From Micromonospora arida (GTDB lineage Bacteria > Actinomycetota > Actinomycetes > Mycobacteriales > Micromonosporaceae): a stretch of 64,000 nucleotides of DNA. Under the pieces are notes generated by a model, which saw nothing but the letters and a program-made list of their open reading frames with translations, had not been told where the DNA came from and did not search any database. Position numbers and translations under genes: made by a program. Location: assembly GCF_003857035.1 (NCBI RefSeq), contig NZ_QGSY01000148.1, positions 1 through 64,000 of the forward strand. Reading direction: 5' to 3'. Shown one piece after another: positions 42,073-49,446 of this stretch (position 1 is the stretch's first letter; each line of letters starts with the position of its first letter).

Positions 42073-43244
42073 TGGTGATCCGGACGCCGACAGCCCCTCC
42101 CCCGCAGAGCGGACGTCTGCCCGAGGCCGTCGCGGATTCCTTCACCCACCTGTTCCGCCGCGTCGCCCCGCACTTCGGTCGACGCGAGGTACGCCAACAC
42201 GCCCAGGACTACCTCTGGGGCCTACTGGGAGATCTGCCGCGCAAGAACGGTGCCCGCTTGGCGGTGAACGCCGGACTGACCAGTCCGGACGGACTCCAGC
42301 GCCTGCTTACCACGGCGGTCTGGGGCACCGACGCTGTCCAGGGCGAGGTCCGGGACTACCTGCTGAGGCGGTTGAACGAACCCGACGGGGTGCTCGTCGT
42401 GGGCGAGGGTGGCTTCACCAAACGCGGTGACCGGTCGGCCGGCGTCGCCGAACAGTTCAATCCATGCACCGGGCGGATCGAGAACTGCCAGGTCGCCATG
42501 TTTCTCAGTTACGCGTCCGACCTCGGCAGCGCACTGGTCGACCGGATGCTCTTCCTGCCCCGCCCCTGGGCCGACGACCCGGTCCGACGACAGCTGGCCG
42601 GCGTACCGGCGGACGTCGGTTTTGCCACCAAGGCCGAGCTGACCGCGATGATGCTCGACCGGGTGGTCCGGGCCGGTGCGCCCTTCCGGTGGTTGGTAGG
42701 TGGTCACGGCGAGCACGCACGATCCCTGAAGGACTACTGCGAGAAACGCGGTATCGGGTACGTCCTCCAGGTCGACCGGACCGAGGAGCAGCCGGGGGTC
42801 GGCGCGATCGAGGAGGTGATCCGACTCATCCCGCCCGATGCGTTCCGACGGCGCATCCACGGTGACGTACCGAGCGGCCTCCAGTCCGACTGGGCAGTTG
42901 TGGAGACCGGACCCGGAGCGCCGGGATTCCGGCGCATGCTGCTCGTCGGCCGCACCGTTCGGGCGCCCTCGGAGGTGGTCCTGTTCGACTGCCACGCCCC
43001 GGATGGCACCTCACTCGGTCACCTGGTCCGGGCGGCCGATCAACGGTTCGCCACGCTGGAGTGCCTGCTCGACGCGCGGAACCGGGCCGGGCTGGACGAC
43101 TACGAGGTGCGCAAGTACGGCGCGTGGCACCGCCACGTGACGTTGACTCTCCTGGTCGCCGGTCTACTGCGGATTTCCGCGCCGAATCAGGCTCTGCCGA
43201 GCGTCCGGGCTCCGGCCACCCTCAGCCGAAGCGGCTGCTCATGA
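42072..43244 (+). CDS. IS701-like DDE transposase relative without catalytic aspartates
   Basis: 390 residues from the ATG at 42072 (GTGs at 42066 and 42069 are also in frame and overlap the peptide stop). The fold follows IS701 transposases: KRGDRSAGVAEQFNPCTGRIENCQV, LFLPRPWADDPVRR and GLDDYEVRKYGAWHRHVTL. At the first Asp site the protein has Gly111 (VLVVGEGGF for the usual VxDETGF), and at the second Gly211 (WLVGGHGEH for WxxGDExYG). So it is probably not an active transposase and may be domesticated; no terminal inverted repeats were found. Confidence 0.78.
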   Translation: MVIRTPTAPPPQSGRLPEAVADSFTHLFRRVAPHFGRREVRQHAQDYLWGLLGDLPRKNGARLAVNAGLTSPDGLQRLLTTAVWGTDAVQGEVRDYLLRRLNEPDGVLVVGEGGFTKRGDRSAGVAEQFNPCTGRIENCQVAMFLSYASDLGSALVDRMLFLPRPWADDPVRRQLAGVPADVGFATKAELTAMMLDRVVRAGAPFRWLVGGHGEHARSLKDYCEKRGIGYVLQVDRTEEQPGVGAIEEVIRLIPPDAFRRRIHGDVPSGLQSDWAVVETGPGAPGFRRMLLVGRTVRAPSEVVLFDCHAPDGTSLGHLVRAADQRFATLECLLDARNRAGLDDYEVRKYGAWHRHVTLTLLVAGLLRISAPNQALPSVRAPATLSRSGCS

Positions 43245-43482
43245 ACCGCACGGTCCCACCATATGACTGGTCGACCGACTGTCCCGAGCGCCACGGCCAC
43301 ACCCGGCTGACGCAGTTCGGCGCCCCGTCGGGCTGGAACCGACCGGCTCACACCGCAGTTGCGGCTGTGGCGGCCCCCGACTCACCCCCGTTGTCGGAAC
43401 GACTGCTTCCGGCACGTCCGTCAATGTGCGTAAGTGTCGCGTACGAACCGTACGACCCACTGCCGCACTTTCATGCGAAAGG
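43245..43482. other. intergenic region before the bacteriocin-like genes
   Basis: No gene is supported here. Two CGTACG motifs (43440-43445 and 43449-43454) lie 30-45 bp before the -35 of the precursor promoter, a plausible place for an activator. The CAACTATAGTTG box is not repeated here. Confidence 0.4.
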
Positions 43483-43511
43483 TTGACTACCGCTTTCGAC
43501 GGGACTTTGAT
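43483..43511 (+). promoter_or_regulatory. promoter of the tandem bacteriocin-like precursors
   Basis: A -35 TTGACT (43483-43488), 17-bp spacer and -10 TTTGAT (43506-43511) precede the first precursor by about 125 nt. Confidence 0.68.
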
Positions 43512-43515
43512 GAAT

Positions 43516-43544
43516 CCCGCACCGACAATTATCGGCGGTGCGGG
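43516..43544 (+). promoter_or_regulatory. 5'-leader hairpin of the precursor transcript
   Basis: CCCGCACCG (43516-43524) pairs perfectly with CGGTGCGGG (43536-43544). The stem would sit at the very 5' end of a transcript started from the promoter just upstream, where it may stabilise the mRNA or act as an attenuator. Confidence 0.65.
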
Positions 43545-43637
43545 AGCGAGGTCGGGAGAATGCCGACAAGGCTGTCCACGCAGCATCCTGAATCACGCTC
43601 CGGGAAGCCCGGAAAGTTCCAGCGAAAGGACGAAGAC

Positions 43638-43901
43638 ATGCAGGTATCGCAGTTCCCCAGAAAGGTCGCGCCGGCGGCACTCGCTCCGGCTGCGGCGGCA
43701 TCGGCGCTGCTCGGCGCTGGTCCCATCGGTCAGGTGGTGGCTCACTTCAACCTGAGCTACAGCACCGCAGCAGCAGTCGTCGGCGCGGTCGCAACCGGCG
43801 GATACGCCCTCGACTTCGTTTTCCCCTGGGTAATTCCGTTCGTCGGCACCATTCAGGCCATCATCATCGCTGCCGGCACCGGCGCAGCTATCGGCTGGTA
43901 A
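43638..43901 (+). CDS. circular-bacteriocin-like precursor 1
   Basis: 87 residues from the ATG at 43638 (AAAGGA 7 nt upstream). A 32-residue Ala/Pro-rich leader ends at about GPIGQ; the predicted core is residues 33-87 (55 residues), beginning VVAHFNLSYST and ending GAAIGW. The core has the AS-48-like start (xAxxFNLSxxxAxxVxxxVxxGG), an FPWVIP break and the conserved terminal Trp. It has no Lys/Arg and is slightly acidic, like gassericin A and butyrivibriocin AR10. Core cyclisation would join residue 33 to Trp87. Homology is inferred from reading, not a search. Confidence 0.8.
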   Translation: MQVSQFPRKVAPAALAPAAAASALLGAGPIGQVVAHFNLSYSTAAAVVGAVATGGYALDFVFPWVIPFVGTIQAIIIAAGTGAAIGW

Positions 43902-43938
43902 TTCGATGAGCCCTGTCGCGCAACCAGAGGAGCTTAAA

Positions 43939-44199
43939 ATGGAAACTGTCACGGACCGTCCGGGAGCGCGCAAGCCGCTCGCACTCCTCCCACTTCCGGT
44001 CCTCGCCGTACTCGCCAATCCGGTCGGCCGAGTGGTCGAGCATTTCCACGTCAGCGCCGCAGTCGCTGGCGCGGCGGTCACCGCCATCGTCGGGGGAGGC
44101 TGGGAGGTTGCTCTGGTCTTCCCGTGGATCATCCCCGCCGAGGCGACCGTGGCGGGCCTGGTCGCGGTGATGGGAACCGCGGCCGCCATCGCCTGGTGA
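43939..44199 (+). CDS. circular-bacteriocin-like precursor 2
   Basis: 86 residues from the ATG at 43939 (AGAGGAG upstream). A leader of about 31 residues ends NPVGR; the predicted core, also 55 residues, begins VVEHFHVSAAVAGAAV and ends TAAAIAW. It aligns with precursor 1 across the whole core, including the VFPW(V/I)IP motif and terminal AI(G/A)W, and has three Glu and no Lys/Arg. Its start closely matches AS-48 (EFGIPAAVAGTV). It lies 37 nt after precursor 1, so the two are probably co-transcribed and may act as a pair. Confidence 0.8.
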   Translation: METVTDRPGARKPLALLPLPVLAVLANPVGRVVEHFHVSAAVAGAAVTAIVGGGWEVALVFPWIIPAEATVAGLVAVMGTAAAIAW

Positions 44200-44225
44200 C
44201 GATCTGAACCGACGACTGACATCGT

Positions 44226-44257
44226 GGGGTGGGGGCGGGTCATGCCGCCCTCACCCC
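44226..44257 (+). terminator. hairpin between precursors and export/maturation genes
   Basis: A 13-bp stem with one G-T pair (GGGGTGGGGGCGG at 44226-44238 and CCGCCCTCACCCC at 44245-44257) and a 6-nt loop. A partial terminator here would give more precursor than biosynthetic mRNA, as is usual in bacteriocin operons. Confidence 0.65.
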
Positions 44258-44274
44258 GGGCCGAAGGAGGGTCT

Positions 44275-45678
44275 GTGACGCGAGTGGCGATGGTGCTCTG
44301 GCTGGGCGAGTTGCGGGTGCAGCGACTTCTCAGCCGACGCCCGTCGGTGGCGATCGCCCAACTGGTTCCGATCGCGCTGATCCTCGTCTTCCTCGGCCTC
44401 CGGGTGAACCACGCGCTGGCTGCCGGACACCTGGCGCTGGCCAACGTCGCGGTGCTCTCCGTCGTCGGAACTTTCCTGGTCTTCGCCAACGTGATCATCA
44501 CCGGTGAGGAGGGACAGGCCCGGGTGCAGGACATCCGGGCCTGGACCCAACCGCTACCGGTAAGCCACCAGCAACTGCGGGTCCTGCTGCTGGTCGTCGG
44601 TGTGCTTCGCGGCTCACTGTTCACAGTGACACTGGTCGGCACCGCCGCGACCGGCGCTTTCCTTGCCCGGGACAGTTGGTTCAACCAGGCAGAGATCGTG
44701 ATATCGGCGCTGGTACTACCGTTGCTGCCGGTGGCGGCCGGGCTCTGGGTTGGTGCGCGTCGGTCGGGTCCGGTATCGCCAGGCTTCGTGACAGTCCCGC
44801 TGGGCGTCGCGACGATCGCGACGGCCGTACCGTTGCCGGATCCGCACGGCGCCCTGGCGGTGGTCGCGCGGGTGCTGGCGGCGCCCGGAGTCACCCTGCT
44901 GGGCGGCACGGACCCGGCTACCGCCGTCGCGGTACTGCTTGTCTGGACAGCCACGGCAGGCTGGTTTCTCACCCGCCTCGATCGGGCGGTGCACACCACC
45001 ACCGTCGGGGCCCGGCTTCCGCTGGCGGGACGACTCGGCACCGGTCCGGTGGGTCGCCGGGTCGGCGCCGACCTCGTCCTGCACCGCCTCCGGCCACGCG
45101 ACGTGGCCGAGGTGGTTCTGCTGGCGGCAGCTCTCGGGGCGGTCGCCGCGCTCGCCCTGGCGGCTGCCGACGACGGTCCACTGCCCGCCACCGTGCTCAC
45201 GGTCACCGGCCTCGCGCTACCCGCCAGCACGCTGGGCTACCGCCAGGTTCGGGCCGGAACCGTACTCGACGTGCCCACGCTGGAGTGGATCAGCACGTTG
45301 CCGTTACCCCCCGGCACCCTGGCGTGGAGGCGACACCTGGTGGCGACCGCAGGGGCGGCGGTGGCGGTGGCGGTGTTCCTCGCGGTACTGCTGGCCATCA
45401 CCGCGGTCGGGCTGCCCGGGCCCTGCCTGGCCATGATCGTCCTCTCGCCGCTCGTCCTCACCGGCTGGTTTGCCCTGTCGGCGAACGCGCGGGGAGGCCG
45501 TCGGATCCTGGCCTACCTGGCCCTCAGCGCGCTGACCGGCCTACGCCTGATCACCGCGGCCGTGCTGGTGGTCATCGGCTGCCCACCATCGGTCGCCGTC
45601 ACACTGCTGGCACTCGACCTCGGTATCGCCCTGGCCGGCCACCTGCTCGTCCGCCACCAGACAAGGAGTTTCCGATGA
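44275..45678 (+). CDS. multi-span membrane protein, candidate bacteriocin maturase/exporter
   Basis: 467 residues from the GTG at 44275 (AAGGAGG upstream). About ten to twelve hydrophobic segments (for example SVAIAQLVPIALILVFLGL, AEVVLLAAALGAVAALAL, VAVAVFLAVLLAITAVGL). No Walker motif. It occupies the place of the large multi-span protein (CirB/As-48B-type) of known circular bacteriocin loci, whose role in cyclisation or export is itself unproven. It overlaps the SpoIIM gene by ATGA. Confidence 0.72.
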   Translation: MTRVAMVLWLGELRVQRLLSRRPSVAIAQLVPIALILVFLGLRVNHALAAGHLALANVAVLSVVGTFLVFANVIITGEEGQARVQDIRAWTQPLPVSHQQLRVLLLVVGVLRGSLFTVTLVGTAATGAFLARDSWFNQAEIVISALVLPLLPVAAGLWVGARRSGPVSPGFVTVPLGVATIATAVPLPDPHGALAVVARVLAAPGVTLLGGTDPATAVAVLLVWTATAGWFLTRLDRAVHTTTVGARLPLAGRLGTGPVGRRVGADLVLHRLRPRDVAEVVLLAAALGAVAALALAAADDGPLPATVLTVTGLALPASTLGYRQVRAGTVLDVPTLEWISTLPLPPGTLAWRRHLVATAGAAVAVAVFLAVLLAITAVGLPGPCLAMIVLSPLVLTGWFALSANARGGRRILAYLALSALTGLRLITAAVLVVIGCPPSVAVTLLALDLGIALAGHLLVRHQTRSFR

Positions 45679-46214
45679 CAGTAGCGCCCACCACGGCGCC
45701 ACCCCGCGCGCGGCCGGCGCCGTTCGGCCTGACGTTTGTCGCGAGCGCCGCCATCTACCTTGTCCTGGCCGGATTCGCCGCATGGACCGCCTGGGCCGAC
45801 ACCGCGACCCCGCTGACCCCGCGCACCAGCGACGCCTCCACCTGGGATCTCCTCCTGCACAACATGGGCGTGCTGGTGTGGTTGGCAGGTGGACTCTGCA
45901 CGGCCGGCCTGCTCACCGGAGCGGTCCTCGGCCTCAATGGCATCCTGCTGGGCTGGGTGGTGGGTAAGCAACTCGCCGCCGGCGACGGGGCCGCTCTCCT
46001 CACCGGCATGCTTCCGCACCTGCCCTTCGAGATCACGGCCTACCTGATCAGCGCCGCCGCGAGCATCCGGTTCGGCCTCGACATCGCCGGGCGCCTACGA
46101 CGCCGTTCGGCGCAGCGCCCCGTGCCCTGGGCGGGCTGGGTCCGCGTTCAGGCGTACGCGCTGGTGCTGCTGATCGTCGCGGCTCTGGTGGAGGCGAACG
46201 TCTCACATGTCTAG
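45675..46214 (+). CDS. SpoIIM/DUF95 family membrane protein
   Basis: 179 residues from the ATG at 45675 (AAGGAG upstream). Four to five spans with GLLTGAVLGLNGILLGWVVGKQLAAG and the PHLPFEITAYLISAAASIRFG motif of SpoIIM/DUF95. DUF95 proteins are a constant part of circular bacteriocin gene clusters (for example CirC-type), involved in production or immunity. This is the strongest context support for the cluster call. Confidence 0.85.
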   Translation: MTVAPTTAPPRARPAPFGLTFVASAAIYLVLAGFAAWTAWADTATPLTPRTSDASTWDLLLHNMGVLVWLAGGLCTAGLLTGAVLGLNGILLGWVVGKQLAAGDGAALLTGMLPHLPFEITAYLISAAASIRFGLDIAGRLRRRSAQRPVPWAGWVRVQAYALVLLIVAALVEANVSHV

Positions 46215-46920
46215 TTCGAGCACCGTCCGTACCCAGGGGCCGATCGGACGGCAGGGAGAGGACCCACCAATCGAGGCGTACGGCGTCACCGCCGGATACG
46301 ACCAGAAAGACGTACTTGTCGACGTCGACCTGACTGTGCCGACCGGCTCGACGGTACGTGTCACCGGCCGCAACGCCGCGGGCAAGAGCACTCTGGTGCG
46401 GTGCCTCGCCGGGATCGTACCGACCCGGGCCGGACGCATCACCGTGTGCGGCCACGACCTGGTGACCGACCCGGTGGCGGCTCGCAAGCATCTGGGCTAC
46501 TCGGCTGGCTCCGGGCCGTTCACCTACCTCACCGGCCGTGAACATCTGCGACTCGCCCGCCGGGTGCACGGCTTCCCGCTCGATCGGGAGGTCGAACTGC
46601 TGGACCGGTTCGCCGGCTGGGCCGTCGTGAGCGACCTCGACATGGAGGTCCGGCGTTACTCGCACGGAATGCGGCAACAACTGTCACTGCTGCTCGCGGT
46701 GGCCCACGATCCGTGCGTGCTGTTGCTCGACGAGGCGGTCGACGGTCTCGACGACGAAACCCTGGCGCTGTGGTGTGGACACCTGCGGGAGCGCGCCGCC
46801 ATCGGCCGCAGCCTGGTCTACGTCGAGCACCGCGACGAGGTGGCGGCGCGCTTCCCCGCTGCCCGGACTGTTCCGCTCGACGGATCCACGTCGAGCCCGC
46901 CCGACCATGGAGGTCACTGA
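46207..46920 (+). CDS. ABC transporter ATP-binding protein
   Basis: 237 residues from the ATG at 46207. Walker A GRNAAGKSTLVRCLAGI, signature YSHGMRQQLSLLLA, Walker B VLLLDEAVDGLDD (Glu present). In AS-48-like loci a single ATPase acts with the multi-span and DUF95 proteins in export; this gene is in the equivalent place and overlaps the SpoIIM gene by 8 nt. Confidence 0.87.
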   Translation: MSSSSTVRTQGPIGRQGEDPPIEAYGVTAGYDQKDVLVDVDLTVPTGSTVRVTGRNAAGKSTLVRCLAGIVPTRAGRITVCGHDLVTDPVAARKHLGYSAGSGPFTYLTGREHLRLARRVHGFPLDREVELLDRFAGWAVVSDLDMEVRRYSHGMRQQLSLLLAVAHDPCVLLLDEAVDGLDDETLALWCGHLRERAAIGRSLVYVEHRDEVAARFPAARTVPLDGSTSSPPDHGGH

Positions 46921-47291
46921 TGGACAACACCAGCAGGTACGCGGCCACCCGCCTTCCCGCCGACCTGATGGCCCACGCGATCTGGATCCCGACCGGTGCC
47001 GAGACGGGTGGCGGACGCACGGTGTTCGTCACCGAGCGGTCCCGCCGTCGAGTTGCGGTGGTGCTGCTTCCGGTCGTGCTGCTGGGTCTGGTGCTGAGCA
47101 TCGCCTACGCCCCGCGTACCTGGCTGGCGCCGCTGGTCCTGTTAGCGGGCGCAGTCGCTGGAGCCGTGGCCTTCTACCACCGGGGCGGCCGGGCGGGTTT
47201 CTACCGTCTCGAGGACGACGGGCGGCTCGGTGAGTTCCTCGGTCGGCAGAACCCCGGCCTGTCCCAGCACCGGCGTGTCCGGGCTTCCTGA
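46920..47291 (+). CDS. small two-span membrane protein
   Basis: 123 residues from the ATG at 46920, overlapping the ATPase stop by one base. Two central hydrophobic segments (VAVVLLPVVLLGLVLSIAY, WLAPLVLLAGAVAGAVAFY) sit between polar ends. It is not recognised by family; in this context it may be an accessory or immunity protein. Confidence 0.7.
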   Translation: MDNTSRYAATRLPADLMAHAIWIPTGAETGGGRTVFVTERSRRRVAVVLLPVVLLGLVLSIAYAPRTWLAPLVLLAGAVAGAVAFYHRGGRAGFYRLEDDGRLGEFLGRQNPGLSQHRRVRAS

Positions 47292-47302
47292 AGGAGGAGA
47301 AC

Positions 47303-47626
47303 GTGAGCGTCAGAATCAGGATGGTCGTCACCCTCGTCGCAGCCGCCGCCGCCCTGGTGTGCGGGCTGATCGCCGCGCCCGACTACCTTTCGGCCGTCCA
47401 CGCGGCGCGGGCCGTGCACGGTCAGCCACCGGCCGCACCGATGCTCATGATGATCGGCTCACTGCTCGGACTGCTCTCCTGGGTGTCCGCCGTCTCGGTG
47501 CAGTGGCGCAACCGCCAGTTCGGCTGGATCGTCGCCTCCATCGTGCTGTCCTACGTCGGCGTCATCACCTACGCCGTCCTCACCCTGAGCCGGCCCCGAC
47601 CCACGACCGTGCCAGCCGGGGCGTGA
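47303..47626 (+). CDS. small three-span membrane protein (immunity candidate)
   Basis: 107 residues, GTG at 47303 with GGAGGAG upstream. Three helices (MVVTLVAAAAALVCGLIAA, MLMMIGSLLGLLSWVSAV, FGWIVASIVLSYVGVITYAVL) and short loops. Size and basic ends resemble the small hydrophobic immunity proteins of circular bacteriocin clusters, but no family match is claimed. Confidence 0.7.
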   Translation: MSVRIRMVVTLVAAAAALVCGLIAAPDYLSAVHAARAVHGQPPAAPMLMMIGSLLGLLSWVSAVSVQWRNRQFGWIVASIVLSYVGVITYAVLTLSRPRPTTVPAGA

Positions 47627-47627
47627 C

Positions 47628-48545
47628 GTGAAGGAACCGTTGCTTGCGCTGGACGCGGTCACGGTCGGGATGAAGTCGCGGACGATCCTGTCCGAGGTCT
47701 CTCTGCGACTCACGCCTGGCGGATGGTTCGGGCTGGTCGGGCCGAACGGGTGCGGAAAGACCACGCTGATGCGCGCCGCGCTCGGGCTGCTCCGGCCGTT
47801 GGCAGGCACGGTCCGACTGGCTGGTACGCCGCCGCCGTACCCGACGCGGTGGGCCTCGGCATCGTTCGGCCCCCGCCTGACCCACCCGCGTAGGAGGGTA
47901 CGAACCGAGCTGCGACTACGGGTCTCGGCGATCGGCGGTGACCGGTCTGACCTCGACCGGGCCTGGGCGGATACCGGACTGACCGATTCCCGGGTGTGTT
48001 GCGGGGACCTTTCCCTGGGCCAGGCGCAGCGGTTGGCCGTCGCCACGGCGCTCGTGGGTCAGCCGCGCCTGCTCGTGCTGGACGAACCGACCGTGGGGCT
48101 GGACGCGGGCGCGGTCCACTGGTTGCGCAACCGGCTTCGACGGTACGCGGCGGCCGGGGGGTGCGTCTGGGTGTCCTCTCACGACCTCCACGAGGTGGAG
48201 CGCAGCGCCGACGAGATAGCCGTGCTCGGCCAAGGACGACTGGCCTACGCCGGTCCCGTCGCGGGATTCGTCGGTGAACGGGCCGTCGCAGTGCACCTGC
48301 GCTCCAGCGAACCGGATCTGCTCCGGCGGGTCCTGGCACAGTCGGGCGCACGCTTCAGCGAAGAGCCCGACCTGGGGGTCACGGTGCACGACGGTGACGC
48401 GGCTCAACTGGGGCGACTGCTCGCCGCTCACCAGGTGCCGCTGCTTTCCATGGCGGGGCCATCGTCGGACGGTCTGCGATCGGCCCTCGACGATCTGGTC
48501 ACGGTTGCCGGTCGACCAGGCGCAGAGAAGGGGCGGATCCAGTGA
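47628..48545 (+). CDS. ABC transporter ATP-binding protein (second system)
   Basis: 305 residues, GTG at 47628. Walker A GPNGCGKTTLMRAALGL, signature LSLGQAQRLAVATAL, Walker B LLVLDEPTVGLDAG and the H-loop WVSSHDLHEVE are intact; a C-terminal extension follows. It overlaps the permease gene by GTGA. By position it matches the self-protection ABC transporters (As-48EFGH-like) of circular bacteriocin clusters. Confidence 0.87.
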   Translation: MKEPLLALDAVTVGMKSRTILSEVSLRLTPGGWFGLVGPNGCGKTTLMRAALGLLRPLAGTVRLAGTPPPYPTRWASASFGPRLTHPRRRVRTELRLRVSAIGGDRSDLDRAWADTGLTDSRVCCGDLSLGQAQRLAVATALVGQPRLLVLDEPTVGLDAGAVHWLRNRLRRYAAAGGCVWVSSHDLHEVERSADEIAVLGQGRLAYAGPVAGFVGERAVAVHLRSSEPDLLRRVLAQSGARFSEEPDLGVTVHDGDAAQLGRLLAAHQVPLLSMAGPSSDGLRSALDDLVTVAGRPGAEKGRIQ

Positions 48546-49237
48546 GCGCGTTGGGACGTGACGTGTTGCGGGCCATGTCCGTACCGGGGCCGTGGATCCT
48601 GCTGGCGCTGGAGGTCGTCTTCGCCGTGATGGTGAGCCTGTCCACAGCGTTCCTGCACCTGGATCCGAGCCCGTCTCTCGCACTCGGCTTCGTGCCGGCG
48701 CTCGCCGGGCTTTTCGGTGCTCTGACCGGCGGCGCGGATGCCCGGTTCGGGTCGTTGGCCGGGGAGGTCCTCACCCTGGGCGGCCCGGTACGGTACACGC
48801 TGCGGATGCTTCGGGTCACCTTCGGCCTGGGCCTGGTGGGTGGTGCCGTCGGTGGCGTCCTCACCGCCGCGACCTGGTGGGCGACGCTCGACGTAGCTCC
48901 TCCCGCGGGTCGGCTGACGACCCTCGTCCTGGCCTCGGCGGTGGCCGCCGGCTCCTGGGCGCTGCTGGGAGCAGCGCTCGCCATCGTCACGCAGGCCCAG
49001 ATCGGAGCCGTGGCGGTCGTGCTCGGTTACCTCATGGTCCTGGAGCCCATCCTCGAACTGACCATGACGGGCTTCGTCGGGCTGTATCCGGGGCACCTCG
49101 CGGTCGAACTGCTCACCGTGTCGGGTCCCGCCGCCCTGGCAACTCCTGCGGCTCGACTTATCGCGGTGGTCGCCGTGGTCGCGGGACTCGCCTGCACGCT
49201 GGCCCGTTACCGGCCCGTGCCGGTAACGGCCACCTGA
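48542..49237 (+). CDS. ABC-2-like permease (second system)
   Basis: 231 residues, GTG at 48542. Six hydrophobic segments (WILLALEVVFAVMVSL, LGFVPALAGLFGALTGGA, VTFGLGLVGGAVGGVLTAATWW, LVLASAVAAGSWALLGAALAIV, IGAVAVVLGYLMVLEPILEL, AARLIAVVAVVAGLACTLA). It pairs with the preceding ATPase. It is the last gene of the bacteriocin-like unit; the terminator overlaps its 3' end and a tRNA fragment follows. Confidence 0.82.
   Translation: MSALGRDVLRAMSVPGPWILLALEVVFAVMVSLSTAFLHLDPSPSLALGFVPALAGLFGALTGGADARFGSLAGEVLTLGGPVRYTLRMLRVTFGLGLVGGAVGGVLTAATWWATLDVAPPAGRLTTLVLASAVAAGSWALLGAALAIVTQAQIGAVAVVLGYLMVLEPILELTMTGFVGLYPGHLAVELLTVSGPAALATPAARLIAVVAVVAGLACTLARYRPVPVTAT
49205..49228 (+). terminator. hairpin overlapping the end of the bacteriocin-like operon
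   Basis: A perfect 10-bp stem (CGTTACCGGC at 49205-49214 with its complement at 49219-49228) and a 4-nt loop, formed by the last codons of the permease gene. Confidence 0.7.
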
Positions 49238-49243
49238 CTGGTG

Positions 49244-49305
49244 CGCTGCTCTGCCAGTTGAGCTGGCGGCGTTCGCTGACAGCGGGACGAGACGCTGGCA
49301 CGCCC
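49244..49305 (-). repeat. tRNA-Lys 5'-part fragment A
   Basis: GCTGCTCTGCCAGTTGAGCT followed by GGCGGCG is nearly identical to the D-arm and acceptor part of the tRNA-Lys gene at 62,605-62,680 read on the plus strand, and similarity runs about 30 bp into its upstream flank (GGGACGAGAC shared with fragment B). The anticodon and 3' half are missing, so it is not functional. It begins 7 bp after the last gene of the bacteriocin-like locus. Confidence 0.78.
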
Positions 49306-49352
49306 CGAACCCGACACGAGCGCTCGCGACAGTGCGAAGCCCCGTCCCTCCC

Positions 49353-49426
49353 GTCGATCATGGAGTCGTGGTTACCGTTATGCCTGGTAGGAGACCTTTT
49401 CGGCCCACCACAACTCCATGATCGAC
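49353..49426. repeat. 20-bp imperfect inverted repeat element
   Basis: GTCGATCATGGAGTCGTGGT (49353-49372) is repeated inverted at 49407-49426 with one mismatch and a 34-bp loop. This long stem is not at a gene end in the usual place, so it may be a dispersed hairpin element rather than a terminator. Confidence 0.65.
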
Positions 49427-49446
49427 TCGGACCGGGCGGGGGCGCC

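Noticed and set aside
42072..43244. Active IS701 insertion sequence
   Set aside because: Two catalytic Asp positions are Gly and no terminal inverted repeats or target duplications were found.
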